Part shown: positions 50,223 to 60,853 of the stretch, one piece after another
Layout of the letters: each line of letters begins with the position of its first letter
Position numbering within the stretch: the first letter of the stretch is position 1
Origin: Thermoleophilaceae bacterium
GTDB lineage: Bacteria; Actinomycetota; Thermoleophilia; Solirubrobacterales; Thermoleophilaceae
Reading direction: 5' to 3'
Length of the DNA: 64,000 nt
Assembly: GCA_036378175.1 (NCBI GenBank)
Contig: DASUWY010000051.1
Coordinates: 62,001 to 126,000, forward strand
Translations under genes and position numbers: made by a program
Notes under the pieces: model-generated
What the model saw: the letters and a program-made list of their open reading frames with translations, nothing else
What the model was told of the DNA's origin: nothing
Databases searched by the model: none

Positions 50223-53159
50223 GTGCGCCACACATTTTCCGTTCAGAGGAAGACTCGCTGGCTCGCGTTCATCGCGGGGCCTCTCGTGCTGCTTGCGCTC
50301 GCCGCGCCCGCTCATGCGGCGCTGGGCATCAGCAGCTTCAGCGTTGCGCCTGCGAGCACGCAGGCGGCGGGTCACCCGGACCTGACCATCGCCACCACGT
50401 TTTCGAATGCGGGCGACAACCTGAAGAACCTGACGATCCATCTGCCGCCCGGGCTCGTGGGGAACCCGAACGCGGCCACGAAGTGCTCACAGGTCGACTT
50501 CGCCGCGGACAACTGCCCGGCGGACAGCAAGGTCGGCTCCGTGTCGGTGGACGCCACGGCCACCATCCTGCTCGTGCCGACGTCGATCACCGCGCCCGGC
50601 GACGTGTACGACGTCGCGCCTAGCCCGGGCGAGCCGGCGCGACTCGGCGCGTGGGTGCGTCCGCTGCTCGGGATACTCGGGACGATCGGGTTGCCCGTGC
50701 AGGTGTCGGTGCGACCCACGGACTTTGGCCTCGACACCACGATTCAGAACATCCCCACGTCGCTGAACGGGATCCCCACGGAGATCGATGCGATGTCGCT
50801 CACGCTCAACGACAAGACGACCTCCGGCGGCGACTTCGTCACGCTGCCGAGCTCGTGCACGCCGGCGACGACGCGCATCGATGTGAGCTCGTACGCGAGC
50901 AACTCGGCGTCCGCCACCTCCACCTTCACCCCCACCGGCTGCGGCTCGGTGCCGTTCCACCCGACGATGGGCGTGGCGCTCGAGACCACGCGCGCGGACA
51001 CGCCCAGCGGATATACGGTCACGCTGGGCGTGCCCTCTGGCAACTCGACCGTCAAGCGCGCGCAGGTGGTGCTCCCTGTGGGCACGGTGCTCTCGCCCAA
51101 GGCGGCCGACGGCGCCACCGCGTGCACCGACGCCCAGCTCGGCGCGGGTTCGAGCGCGCCCGGCGCGTGCCCGGACAGCTCTCAGATCGGCACCGCCACG
51201 ATCGACACGCCGCTGCTCGGCACGCTGGCCGGAAAGGTCTTCCTCGGCCAGCCCACTCCCACACAGCTGCTGCGGCTCTTCGTGGACATCGAGCAGTCGG
51301 GCGTGAAGATCAAGCTGCCCGGCACCGTCACGCCGGACCAAAGCAACGGGCAGCTCACCACGGTGTTCGACGGGCTGCCCCAGGTGCCGTTCACCTCGTT
51401 TGCGCTCTCCTTCCGGGGCGGCGCCGCGGCGATCCTCAGCAACCCGCAGGACTGCGGCAGCCACACCGCCACAGCCACGCTCACGCCCTGGAGCGGCGCG
51501 TCAGACGGCAGCGCGCAGGACAGCTTCTCGATCACGGGTGACGGAGTGAGCGGACCTTGTCCCGCCAAGTGGCCGTTCACGCCCAGCCTGGCCGACAGCG
51601 CGGCAAGCACGCTGGCGGACGGGGACCCGGGTTCGTTCGCGATTACGGTGAATCGGCCCGACCGCGACCAGCGCCTGCGCTCGGTGAGCTTCTCGCTCCC
51701 GCCGGGCCTGCTTGGCCGGGTGGCCGGCGTGCAGCTCTGCCCGGAAGCCGACGCCCCGGGCGGGAACTGCCCGGCGAACACGCAGGCCGGCGTGGTGACC
51801 GCCACGGTGGGAACGGGACCGCAGCCCGTCACGCTCAGCGGCCCCGTGTACATGGGCGGGCCCTACAGGGGCGGCCTGCTCAGCCTTATCGCGGCGCTGC
51901 CGGCGAAGGTGGGCCCGCTCGACCTCGGCACCACCGTCCTCCGCAGCGCGATCTCCCTGCGCTCGACGGACGGCGGGCTCGATGTGTCGTCCGACGACCT
52001 GCCGCGCTTCGTCCAGGGAATCCCCGTGGATGTGCGGTCGCTCACCGTCGACCTCAACAAGCCCGGCACCCTCCTCAACCCCACGGACTGCTCGCCGCTG
52101 TCGGTGAGCGGCACGCTCACCTCCGCGCTCGGCGACACCGCGACGACGAGCGCGCCGTTCCAGGCCACGGGCTGCGACAAGCTGCCGTTCGCGCCGGCGA
52201 TCACCGCGGTTGCGGGCGGCAAGGGCAACACCGGCAAGGGCAAGCGGCCCGTGCTGCGCGCGATCGTGTCTCAGCCGATCGAACAGGCGCGGCTCGCCTC
52301 CACCACGGTCACGCTGCCCACCGGCCTGGGGGTCGCGCTCGGCAAGGCGCTGTGTCTCGCCGCGCAGGCCGACGCCGGCAGCTGCCCGGCGAACTCGCAG
52401 GTGGGCACCGCGAGCGCGTCCACTCCGCTTCTTCCACTGCCGCTGTCCGGCCCCGTCTACCTGATTCAAATCCCCGGCAATCCGCTCCCCGGGGTGCTCG
52501 TGCAGCTCCACGGACTCGTGGACCTGAGTCTGCGCGGCAAGGTATCGACGGGGCCGGGCGGTGCGCTCGTGAATCGCTTTGACGGCATTCCCGACGTCCC
52601 GATCTCCCGGTTCGAGCTCGACTTCACCGGTGGCAAGAACGGCACGCTCGTCACCTCGCACGACCTCTGCCGCGGCGCGGTTCAGAAGCTCAGCGCCTCG
52701 TTCATCGGCCACAACGGCGCCACCTTCACGCGCAGCGCGCCGGTGGGCATCCAGGGCTGCAAGCCGATCATCACCGCCTCGATCCGGCACGCGGCGAGCT
52801 CGCGTCCCAAGCTGCTGATGTCCCTCCGCGAGCCCGCCGTGTCGACCGCCATCGCGAAGCTCACGCTGCGGCTGCCGGCCACACTCAAGGGCAAGCGCCA
52901 TGCGCGCACCGGCGTTCGCGTGCTGGCGGGCAAGCGGCGCATCAGCCGCAGGAACTTCTCCCTCACGAGCCGCACGCTCGTGATCAAGAGGCTCCCCGCG
53001 AACACCCACGTACTGAAGATCGGCCTCTCGACCGGCGCGATCAGGCCGCGCAGGTCGAAGCAGCGTCTAGCGGGGAAGAAGCTGAAGCTCGGAATCCAGT
53101 CCATCGACTCCGCCGGAACGAAGTCGAGCTTCAGCGTGAAGGCAAAGGCGAGGCCATAG
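50223..53159 (+). CDS. Large secreted protein of four tandem repeats
   Basis: The 978-residue protein starts at GTG 50223 and has a clear signal peptide (basic head, hydrophobic core, cleavage near AHA-AL at about 31). Four related units follow, with anchor motifs at about residues 74 (LPPGLVGNPNAATKC), 282 (LPVGTVLSPKAADGATAC), 492 (LPPGLLGRVAGVQLC) and 698 (LPTGLGVALGKALC). The period is about 209 residues, and each unit has a CPA(N/D)(S/T) or CPDSSQ cysteine block soon after the anchor. The Gly/Thr/Ser-rich pattern fits beta-sandwich domains stabilised by disulfides. The C-terminus is basic (about 860-978). Probably a cell-surface or adhesion protein; no activity is suggested. Confidence 0.82.
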   Translation: MRHTFSVQRKTRWLAFIAGPLVLLALAAPAHAALGISSFSVAPASTQAAGHPDLTIATTFSNAGDNLKNLTIHLPPGLVGNPNAATKCSQVDFAADNCPADSKVGSVSVDATATILLVPTSITAPGDVYDVAPSPGEPARLGAWVRPLLGILGTIGLPVQVSVRPTDFGLDTTIQNIPTSLNGIPTEIDAMSLTLNDKTTSGGDFVTLPSSCTPATTRIDVSSYASNSASATSTFTPTGCGSVPFHPTMGVALETTRADTPSGYTVTLGVPSGNSTVKRAQVVLPVGTVLSPKAADGATACTDAQLGAGSSAPGACPDSSQIGTATIDTPLLGTLAGKVFLGQPTPTQLLRLFVDIEQSGVKIKLPGTVTPDQSNGQLTTVFDGLPQVPFTSFALSFRGGAAAILSNPQDCGSHTATATLTPWSGASDGSAQDSFSITGDGVSGPCPAKWPFTPSLADSAASTLADGDPGSFAITVNRPDRDQRLRSVSFSLPPGLLGRVAGVQLCPEADAPGGNCPANTQAGVVTATVGTGPQPVTLSGPVYMGGPYRGGLLSLIAALPAKVGPLDLGTTVLRSAISLRSTDGGLDVSSDDLPRFVQGIPVDVRSLTVDLNKPGTLLNPTDCSPLSVSGTLTSALGDTATTSAPFQATGCDKLPFAPAITAVAGGKGNTGKGKRPVLRAIVSQPIEQARLASTTVTLPTGLGVALGKALCLAAQADAGSCPANSQVGTASASTPLLPLPLSGPVYLIQIPGNPLPGVLVQLHGLVDLSLRGKVSTGPGGALVNRFDGIPDVPISRFELDFTGGKNGTLVTSHDLCRGAVQKLSASFIGHNGATFTRSAPVGIQGCKPIITASIRHAASSRPKLLMSLREPAVSTAIAKLTLRLPATLKGKRHARTGVRVLAGKRRISRRNFSLTSRTLVIKRLPANTHVLKIGLSTGAIRPRRSKQRLAGKKLKLGIQSIDSAGTKSSFSVKAKARP

Positions 53160-53165
53160 GTCGCA

Positions 53166-53197
53166 GGGTCGCAGGAGTAGTGAAGCTCCTGCGACCC
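53166..53197. terminator. Bidirectional hairpin terminator
   Basis: A perfect 12-bp stem (GGGTCGCAGGAG at 53166-53177 with its complement at 53186-53197) encloses an 8-base loop. It stands between the stop of the repeat protein (+, 53159) and that of the convergent substrate-binding protein (-, 53217). No T-tract is present. Confidence 0.75.
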
Positions 53198-53216
53198 GCG
53201 ACCTGCCACCTGCGAC

Positions 53217-54176
53217 CTAAGCCAATCCGTTCGCCTGCAGAAACTGCTTGGCAACAGATGCCGGCGACTGCTTGTCGAGGTCCACTGCCCCGTTCATCTG
53301 CTGCATCGCCTTCGTGGTGAGCTTCGCGCTCACCGCGTTGATCGTCTGAGCAAACGCCGGACCTTCCTTGGTCAGCGTCTTCTTGTTCACGATCGGCGCA
53401 ACCTGCTCGAAGCCGAAGATGTTCTTCGGGTCCGTGAGCACCGTGTACTTGCCGCTCTGGAGCTGGCCGTCCGTGGTGAACACGTCCGCGGCCTGCACCT
53501 TGCCGTCATTCAGCGCCTTGTACTGCACGCCGATCGTGAGCGGCACGAGCGTGGCGTTGTTGATCCCGTAGACCTTCTTCATGCCCACGAGTCCGGTGAA
53601 GCGTGTGCGGAACTCCGGCGGGGCGCCGATCTTGAACGGCCCCGCGTTCTTCAGGTCGGCCACCGACTTGAGCTTGTGCTGCTGGGCGTAGGCCGGCTTG
53701 ACCGCGATGGCGTCAACGTCCGTGAACGGCGTCTCGTCGAGCAACGTGAAGCCGCGGCCCTCGTTGAACTTCTTGAGGGCGTTGTAGGCCGCCTGCGCGC
53801 TGGGGTACGACTTGTCGTCATGCGCCACGGCGGTGAGCCCCACTCCGATGTACTCGGGGTAGAAGTCGATGTTCCCGCTCGTCAGGCCCTTGTCGATGAT
53901 CTCGGTGGAGCCGATGTTGTTCTTCAGGTTCACCTTGAAGCCCTTGGCCTCGAGCGCCTGCTTGTAGAGCTGGCCGAGCACGAACTGCTCGGTGAAGTTC
54001 TTCGCCCCAAGCGTGACGGCCGGCTTGCCGGCGCCGGGCTTGCCCGCGGGCGCCGCGTTGGTGCTCGCGCTCGTGCTGGTGTTCCCGCCGCCGCTCGAGC
54101 CGCACGCGGCCACGGCCAGCGCCAACGCCGTGGCGAGCACGCCTGCCGCGCCTCGTCTCATGTGTCGGACCTTCAC
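53217..54176 (-). CDS. Glycine betaine/choline-type ABC transporter substrate-binding lipoprotein
   Basis: The 319-residue protein starts at GTG 54176, with GGAG (54184-54187) seven bases before it. A lipoprotein signal ends in AVAAC (Cys about residue 25), and a Ser/Gly/Thr-rich linker follows. The binding domain begins VTLGAKNFTEQFVLGQLY and has GNIDFYPEYIGVGL, as in OpuCC/OsmF/YehZ proteins (OpuAC family). It captures quaternary amines such as glycine betaine or choline outside the membrane. It is the last gene of the - strand four-gene importer operon. Confidence 0.88.
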   Translation of the reverse strand: MKVRHMRRGAAGVLATALALAVAACGSSGGGNTSTSASTNAAPAGKPGAGKPAVTLGAKNFTEQFVLGQLYKQALEAKGFKVNLKNNIGSTEIIDKGLTSGNIDFYPEYIGVGLTAVAHDDKSYPSAQAAYNALKKFNEGRGFTLLDETPFTDVDAIAVKPAYAQQHKLKSVADLKNAGPFKIGAPPEFRTRFTGLVGMKKVYGINNATLVPLTIGVQYKALNDGKVQAADVFTTDGQLQSGKYTVLTDPKNIFGFEQVAPIVNKKTLTKEGPAFAQTINAVSAKLTTKAMQQMNGAVDLDKQSPASVAKQFLQANGLA

Positions 54177-54199
54177 CCTGTCTCTCCTTTTGTCTGGGT

Positions 54200-54907
54200 C
54201 TATGCAGTCTCTGCGGCGGTGCGAGTGAGCTCGTATTCCTCCGCCGCTCCAAAGATCTCGTTGTCGTCCGCGCGCAGCCCGCGCGGGGTGATCAGGCGTT
54301 GCGCCAGCGCGAGCAGCAGGTCGGTGCCCAGCGCGAGCACGGTCACCACGATCGCTGCTCCCACCACTCCGTCGAGCCCGTAGCTGGCCTGGTTGGAGAT
54401 GATGTCGCCGAGCCCGCCGCCGCCGAAGAAGCCGGCGAGCGTGGCGGTGGCCACCACGTACACCGCCGCGGTGCGGATGCCGGCGAACGTGAGTGGCACC
54501 GCCAGCGGCAGCTCCACCTTCGCGAACAGCTCGCGCGGCTTCATCCCCATCCCGCGGGCGGCCTCAACAGCGTCCGTGTCCACCTCGTCCACGGCCACGT
54601 ACGCGTTCGTGAGGATCGGCGGCACCGCGAGGATCACGAGCGCCACCACCACGTTGAGCTTGCCGATGCCGAGGAAGGACAGACCGATCGCGAGCACCGC
54701 GAGGCTGGGCAGCGCCCGGCCGATGTTCGCCGTGTTCACCGCGAGGAAGGAGCCGCGATGGAGATGCCCGAGCCAGAGCCCGATCGGCAGCGCGATCGCG
54801 AGGGCGATGCCGACGGCCACCGCGGAGATGGCCATGTGCTCGAGCGACTTGTGCCACAGCAGGCCGGCGTTGTCGCCGATGAACTGGAACGCGTGGATGA
54901 ACGTCAT
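54200..54907 (-). CDS. Compatible-solute ABC transporter permease
   Basis: The 235-residue protein starts at ATG 54907, four bases after the upstream permease stop. It has five or six hydrophobic helices and the ABC permease loop EAARGMGMKPRELFAKVELP (EAA motif). IGRALPSLAVLAIGL is typical of OpuCB/OpuCD and YehW/YehY. With the second permease it should form the membrane channel of the importer. The C-terminus is polar and extended compared with the family. Confidence 0.88.
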   Translation of the reverse strand: MTFIHAFQFIGDNAGLLWHKSLEHMAISAVAVGIALAIALPIGLWLGHLHRGSFLAVNTANIGRALPSLAVLAIGLSFLGIGKLNVVVALVILAVPPILTNAYVAVDEVDTDAVEAARGMGMKPRELFAKVELPLAVPLTFAGIRTAAVYVVATATLAGFFGGGGLGDIISNQASYGLDGVVGAAIVVTVLALGTDLLLALAQRLITPRGLRADDNEIFGAAEEYELTRTAAETA

Positions 54908-54911
54908 TCCG

Positions 54912-55633
54912 TCACGCCCTCCGCATCCGCGCCCATGGGGTGATCAGCCGCTGCGCGAGAAGGAGCAGTCCGTCGGCGGCGAGGGCGAGCGCGACCGCCA
55001 GCGCACCGGCCGCGATCAGCTCGGTGGTGAAGTTCGATTGGAGGGCGTGGAAGATCGGCGAGCCCAGCCCCTGGTCGATGATGAAGGACGCGATCGTGGC
55101 GAGGCTGATCACCGTCACGGCCGCCACCCTCAGCCCCGCGATGATCGCCGGCACCGCCAGCGGCAGCTCGACCTTCCACAGCATCTGCCGCTCCGAGAGA
55201 CCCATCCCGCGCGCGGCCTCGCGCGTGTCCTCCGGCACGCTGCGCAGGCCGGTGAGCGTGTTGCGGAACAGGATCAGGAGCGTGTAGGAGACGAGCGCGA
55301 TCTCCACGGTGAGCGTGGACAATCCGCTGATCGGCACGAGCAGCTGGAACAGCGCGAGGCTCGGGATCGTGTAGAGGATTCCCGAGAAGGTGCCGAAGGG
55401 GCGCTCGAACCACCCGTGCCGGTGGGCGAAGAACGCGCACGCGAGGGAGATCGCGAAGCCGATGCTGAGCGCGATCAGCGTGAGCACGATGTGCTGCACG
55501 AGGGCGGGGCCCAGCGTGTCGCTCCAGTGCTGCTTCACCCAGCTCCAGCAGAAGGTGTGGTTGTCGCGCACGCAGGTGCTGCCGTGCCCGAAGTTCGGGA
55601 TCACGGGCCCGCTGTCCGCGAGGACCTGCGCGA

Positions 55634-55637
<4 letters not shown>
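54912..55637 (-). CDS. Compatible-solute ABC transporter permease
   Basis: The 241-residue protein starts at GTG 55637, overlapping the ATPase stop by 4 bp. An N-terminal extracytoplasmic part of about 45 residues precedes the helices and contains two cysteines (CVRDNHTFCW), possibly a disulfide. TIPSLALFQLLVPISG and the EAA loop EAARGMGLSERQMLWKVELP identify the OpuC/ProW-type permease. It should pair with the permease encoded at 54200. Confidence 0.87.
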
Positions 55638-56644
<1,007 letters not shown>

Positions 56645-56810
56645 GGGACATGGGGGTCGAGGACGGGGGGCCACGCCGAGCCAGTGCCCTCAGCGAGATC
56701 CAAGCTGTCAGAAGATCGTTCACGAGCTTCCGGGGGCGGGAAGCGGCCACTCTAGCAACGCTCAGCGTGCGAAAAGCCGGTTTGCCGGTGTGGTGCGTAC
56801 GCTGCGCGCC
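56645..56810. promoter_or_regulatory. Divergent promoter region between importer and ChrA gene
   Basis: These 166 bases lie between the importer operon (-, from 56644) and the ChrA-type gene (+, from 56811) and must hold promoters for both. The relatively AT-rich stretch at 56751-56760 (TCTAGCAACG) may carry a -10 element. I see no convincing palindrome or small gene. Confidence 0.4.
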
Positions 56811-57980
56811 GTGGGCACGCAAGCCGCTCCCGCCGCTGCGCGCGTACCTTCGCTGGGCGAGATCTTCAGAGAGTGGGGGAGGATCGGCTGCGTGGGGTTC
56901 GGCGGGCCGCCCGCGCACATCGCGCTGCTGCGTGGCCTCTGCGTCGAGCGCCGCGGATGGATTGATGCAGAGGAGTTCGAGCGCGCCATCGCGGCCACGA
57001 GCATGCTGCCGGGGCCGGCATCCACGCAGATGTCGATCTGGTGCGCGTGGCGGCTGCGCGGCCCCGCCGGCGCTCTCATCGGTGGAGCGTGCTTCATCGT
57101 GCCGGGCCTCATCCTCATCCTCGCCCTTGCCGCGGCGTTCCTCTCGTCATCGCCGCCGGATTGGCTCCGAGGCGCGGGCGCCGGCGCGGGGGCGGCCGTG
57201 GCTGCAGTGGCGGTGCAGGCTGGGCTCCGGCTGGCGCTGCCGGCCTGGGGCCGCGGTGCGCGCGACGAACGGGTGCGGGCGGTGGCCTACGCGCTCGCCG
57301 GCGGCGTGGCCGCGGCGCTGGTGGGGCCGTGGCTCGTGCTCGTGCTGATCGCCTGCGGTGGAGTGGAGCTCGCGTGGCGGAGCCTTCGCGGAGCGATACA
57401 GGCGCATGCGTGGCCCCTGCTGATCGCAGCGGCCGCCTCCACAGGCGGCATGGGCGCTCTGTGCTGGACCGCCCTCAAGGTGGGGGCGCTCTCGTTCGGC
57501 GGTGGCTTCGTGGTCATCCCGCTCATGCAGGGTGATGCCGTCCACCAGCACCACTGGATGACGAGCGCCCAGTTCCTGAACGCGGTGGCGCTCGGGCAGG
57601 CGACGCCCGGACCGGTGGTGCATACGGTGGCGGCGGTGGGCTACGCCGCCGGAGGGGTGGGCGGCGGCCTCCTGGCCGCCCTTGTGGGCTTCGCGCCCTC
57701 GTTCGCGTTCATCCTGATCGGCGCCCACCGCTTCAATCGCATGCTCGCGAACGCCCGCTTCCGCGCCTTCCTCGGCGGCGCGGCTCCCGCGGCCATCGGC
57801 GCGATCATCGGCTCGGCGGTACCGCTCACCCGCGCGCTCGGCGAGACGTGGCAGTTCGTCGTGCTTGCGGCCGCCGCTGTTTGGCTGCTCGTGCTGCGTC
57901 GTGGCGTTGTGAGCGCGCTGCTCGCGGCAGGAGTGGCTGGAGCCGTGCTCGCGCTGGCCGGAGCGCCGCTACCGCACTGA
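56811..57980 (+). CDS. ChrA-type chromate transporter family protein
   Basis: I start at GTG 56811 (389 residues); a GTG at 56793 is equally possible. The N-terminal half opens with FREWGRIGCVGFGGPPAHIAL and the second half has WTALKVGALSFGGGFVVIPLMQ, the two conserved motifs of the ChrA (CHR) family, each followed by several membrane helices. CHR proteins expel chromate, but many homologues have an unknown anion substrate. The 3' end overlaps the convergent GH15 gene by 12 bp. Confidence 0.88.
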   Translation: MGTQAAPAAARVPSLGEIFREWGRIGCVGFGGPPAHIALLRGLCVERRGWIDAEEFERAIAATSMLPGPASTQMSIWCAWRLRGPAGALIGGACFIVPGLILILALAAAFLSSSPPDWLRGAGAGAGAAVAAVAVQAGLRLALPAWGRGARDERVRAVAYALAGGVAAALVGPWLVLVLIACGGVELAWRSLRGAIQAHAWPLLIAAAASTGGMGALCWTALKVGALSFGGGFVVIPLMQGDAVHQHHWMTSAQFLNAVALGQATPGPVVHTVAAVGYAAGGVGGGLLAALVGFAPSFAFILIGAHRFNRMLANARFRAFLGGAAPAAIGAIIGSAVPLTRALGETWQFVVLAAAAVWLLVLRRGVVSALLAAGVAGAVLALAGAPLPH

Positions 57981-59771
57981 GGCCACGCGGTCTCTCGCGT
58001 TGGCGAGCGCGACCGCGCCGTTGATCACGCCCAGGTGCGAGAGCGCCTGCGGGAAATTCCCCAGCAGCTCGTGGCTCTCCGGGTCGACCTCCTCCGACAG
58101 CAGACCCACGTCGTTCGCCAGGTCGCACATAGCCGCCATCACCTCTTCGGCCTCGTGGATCCGGCCGGCCAGAGCGAGTGCCTCCACCAGCCAGAACGAG
58201 CACACGATGAACGCGCCCTCCTTGTCCTCCATGCCGCTGTAGCGGTAGAGCAGAGGGCCGCGGCCCAGCTCGCTGCGCAGGGCTGCGATCGTGCCCTCCA
58301 TGCGCGGATCCGGCAGTTCGAGATAGCCCATGCGCGCGATCAGCAGCGTGGCCGCGTCGACCTCGTCCGTGCCGGGATAGCGCGTGTACGCGTTGCGCTT
58401 GTCCGACCAGCACTCGCGCTCGATGTAGTCGCGAAGCTCGCCGTGCACGGCGCGCCAGCGGTCGCTGTCGCGGCTCGAGAGGTGCCCGCCGTCGACCATC
58501 TTCAGAGCGCACTCGAGCGCGTCCCAGCACGCGAGCTTCGACTGCGTGTAATCGTGCCTCTCGCCTAGCTCCCAGATGCTCGCGTCCGGGTTGCGCCAGA
58601 TCCTGCAAACCAGATCCACCACCTCGCGCAGCCGGAGCGCGCTCTCCGGGTCGAGGCGGTTTCCATCCGACACGTAGCGCCAAGCAGTCTCCAGCAGGTC
58701 GCCGTAGTTGCCGAGCTGGAGCTGCGACTCGGCAGGATTTCCATCCAGCACCGGCGTTGAGCCGCGGTAGCCGGAGAGCGGCAGCTTGCTGGCGCTCGGG
58801 TCATAGGAGCCGTCGAGCTTGTAGTAGGGCCGCAGGTGCGGGTGCGTGCGGCGCGTGGCGGCGAGTACCCACGACAGCGTGCCGTGCACCTGCGTGCCGT
58901 GCCCGAGCTGAAGCATCGCGTCGAGAGCGAAGCTCGTGTCGCGCAACCACGCGTAGCGGTAATCGAAGTTGCGCGAGCCGCCGACCTTCTCGGGCAGCCC
59001 GGTGGTGGGGGCGGCGACCATCGCACCCGTCTGCGCGTCCACGAGCAGGCCGAGCGCGAGCGCGCTCCGTATCACCTCGTCGTGCCATGGACCGTCGTAC
59101 TCGACTGCCGAGAGCCACGCGCGCCAGTAGGACGCCGTCTCGTCGAGGCGCGCCTCCACCGCGTCGCGGTCCGACAGCAGGATGGGCTCCGCGTGGAAGC
59201 AACCGAGCGCCAGAAGGGCGCGCTCGCCATCGCGGATCGTGAAGGAGCCGGCCACATCTCCGTCGCCGGTCTCCGGCTCGCCGGCATCCCACGCCTGCAC
59301 CGCGAGCGAGTACTTCCCGTGGGTGATCACAGGTGTGCCTTCGCCTCTGCTCACCGTCCCGCGCTCGGTCCACTCGAAGCGCGGGCTCACGCGCCAGCGC
59401 ATGGGCACGTTCCCGCTCAGCCCCTCGATGCGGCGCGTGAGCTCGTTCCACGGCAGGGTCGGTGCGCCCGGGAGCGCCAGCGCGTCCGTCACGCGCACGC
59501 GCCCGCCGCTCGTCTCGAAGGTCGTCTCGAGCACGTTTGTTTCAGGGATGTAGCGGCGCTCGGCCTTGAAGGGCTCGGCCGGCTGCAGCTCGAAGCGCCC
59601 GCCGCGCTCGGCGTCCACGATTGCGCCGAACACGCCCGGCGCGGCGAAGTCCGGAAGCGGCAGCCAGTCCACGGTCCCGTCGAGGGCGACGAGCGCCGAG
59701 GTGCGACGGTCACCGAGGGCCGCGTACTGGCGGATCGGCGCGTAGCCGTCGATGCGCGTTGGTTCTTCCAT
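57969..59771 (-). CDS. GH15-family glycoside hydrolase (glucoamylase/trehalase-like)
   Basis: The 600-residue protein starts at ATG 59771. An N-terminal beta-domain (about 1-230) precedes the (alpha/alpha)6 barrel. RYAWLRDTSFALDAM, IWELGERHDYTQSK (E401, candidate acid) and LLSEEVDPESHELLGNFPQ (E560/E561, candidate base) are typical GH15 motifs. No signal peptide is present, so it is cytoplasmic and probably breaks alpha-glucosides or trehalose. Length is normal for bacterial GH15 members of this type. Confidence 0.92.
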   Translation of the reverse strand: MEEPTRIDGYAPIRQYAALGDRRTSALVALDGTVDWLPLPDFAAPGVFGAIVDAERGGRFELQPAEPFKAERRYIPETNVLETTFETSGGRVRVTDALALPGAPTLPWNELTRRIEGLSGNVPMRWRVSPRFEWTERGTVSRGEGTPVITHGKYSLAVQAWDAGEPETGDGDVAGSFTIRDGERALLALGCFHAEPILLSDRDAVEARLDETASYWRAWLSAVEYDGPWHDEVIRSALALGLLVDAQTGAMVAAPTTGLPEKVGGSRNFDYRYAWLRDTSFALDAMLQLGHGTQVHGTLSWVLAATRRTHPHLRPYYKLDGSYDPSASKLPLSGYRGSTPVLDGNPAESQLQLGNYGDLLETAWRYVSDGNRLDPESALRLREVVDLVCRIWRNPDASIWELGERHDYTQSKLACWDALECALKMVDGGHLSSRDSDRWRAVHGELRDYIERECWSDKRNAYTRYPGTDEVDAATLLIARMGYLELPDPRMEGTIAALRSELGRGPLLYRYSGMEDKEGAFIVCSFWLVEALALAGRIHEAEEVMAAMCDLANDVGLLSEEVDPESHELLGNFPQALSHLGVINGAVALANARDRVASVR

Positions 59772-59857
59772 GGGGATGAGGTACCCGGCAACGGCGGTAC
59801 GTACATGTCCCGCTTCTGACCGTTTGCCCCTCCCACGGCGAGGGTAAGCGACCTGGC
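59772..59857. promoter_or_regulatory. Divergent promoter region between GH15 and SDR genes
   Basis: These 86 bases separate two divergent genes. A short palindromic stretch GTACGTAC (about 59798-59805) is present, but it is too small for a confident operator call. No clear ribosome-binding site precedes the SDR start at 59858. Confidence 0.35.
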
Positions 59858-60853
59858 ATGAGCGACGGAAAAGTAGTGGTGGTCACCGGTGCATCCGCCG
59901 GCGTGGGGCGCGCGATCGCGCGCCGTTTTGCGCAGGACGGCGCCCGCGTGGCGCTACTTGCGCGCGATCGCGAAGGCCTCGAGGGGGCGCGCAAGGAAGT
60001 GGAGGGCGAGGGCGGCGAGGCGATGGTGCTGCCCGTGGACGTGGCGGATCACGTGGCCGTTGAGGCCGCCGCCGATGCGGTGGAGGAGAGCTTTGGCGCG
60101 ATCGACGTCTGGGTGAACGACGCGATGGCCACGATCTTCTCCTTCTTCGAGGACATCGACCCCGATGAGTTCGAGCGGTCGACTGACGTGACCTACCACG
60201 GCACCGTGTGGGGAACGCGCTCCGCGCTCAAGCGGATGCTGCCGCGCGACCACGGCTCGATCGTCCAGGTGGGTTCCGCGATGGCGTACCGCGGCATCCC
60301 GCTACAGGCGCCCTACTGCGGCGCCAAGCACGCGATCAAGGGCTTCGTCGAGTCCGTGCGCACCGAGCTCCGGCACAAGGGCTCGAACGTTCACGTGGGG
60401 ATGGTCCAGCTGCCCGGCGTCAACACGCCGCAGTTCGACCACGGGCGCAGCAAGATGCCCAAGAAGCCGATGCCCGTGCCGCCGATCTATCAGCCCGAGG
60501 TGGCGGCCGAGGCCGTGCACCACTGCTGGAAGGCGCGCCGCCGCGAGATGTACGTGGGCGGATCCGCCGTCTACACGATCTGGGGCAACAAGATCTCGCC
60601 GCTCGCGGCCGAGATCTACCTGGCGAAGACCGGCGTGAACTCGCAGCTCACGGACCAGCCGATCGACGCTCCGCGCCCGGGCAACCTCTTCGAGCCCACG
60701 AACAAGGACGAGGGCGCGCACGGGGACTACAACGACAAGGCCCACCCGCGCAGCGCTCAGCTGTGGCTGACGAAGCACCGCCGCGCGCTGGGCGGCGGCT
60801 TAGCGGCTGCGGCGCTTGCGGCCGGCGGGGCCGCGTACGGTCTGAGTCGCTGA
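59858..60853 (+). CDS. Short-chain dehydrogenase/reductase with C-terminal extension
   Basis: The 331-residue protein starts at ATG 59858. VVTGASAGVGRAIA binds NAD(P), a Ser (VGSAMAYRG) and a Tyr-x3-Lys (YCGAKHA) complete the catalytic set, and the core ends near residue 240. The remaining 90 residues, including a basic segment and a hydrophobic tail (GGGLAAAALAAGGAAYGL), may attach the enzyme to the membrane. The last 54 bases overlap the convergent penicillin-acylase-family gene. Substrate unknown. Confidence 0.88.
   Translation: MSDGKVVVVTGASAGVGRAIARRFAQDGARVALLARDREGLEGARKEVEGEGGEAMVLPVDVADHVAVEAAADAVEESFGAIDVWVNDAMATIFSFFEDIDPDEFERSTDVTYHGTVWGTRSALKRMLPRDHGSIVQVGSAMAYRGIPLQAPYCGAKHAIKGFVESVRTELRHKGSNVHVGMVQLPGVNTPQFDHGRSKMPKKPMPVPPIYQPEVAAEAVHHCWKARRREMYVGGSAVYTIWGNKISPLAAEIYLAKTGVNSQLTDQPIDAPRPGNLFEPTNKDEGAHGDYNDKAHPRSAQLWLTKHRRALGGGLAAAALAAGGAAYGLSR

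Noticed and set aside
57826-58683. Arg/Gly-rich - strand frame over the GH15 end
   Set aside because: Shadow of the GH15 gene, which carries the catalytic Glu motifs in its own frame.
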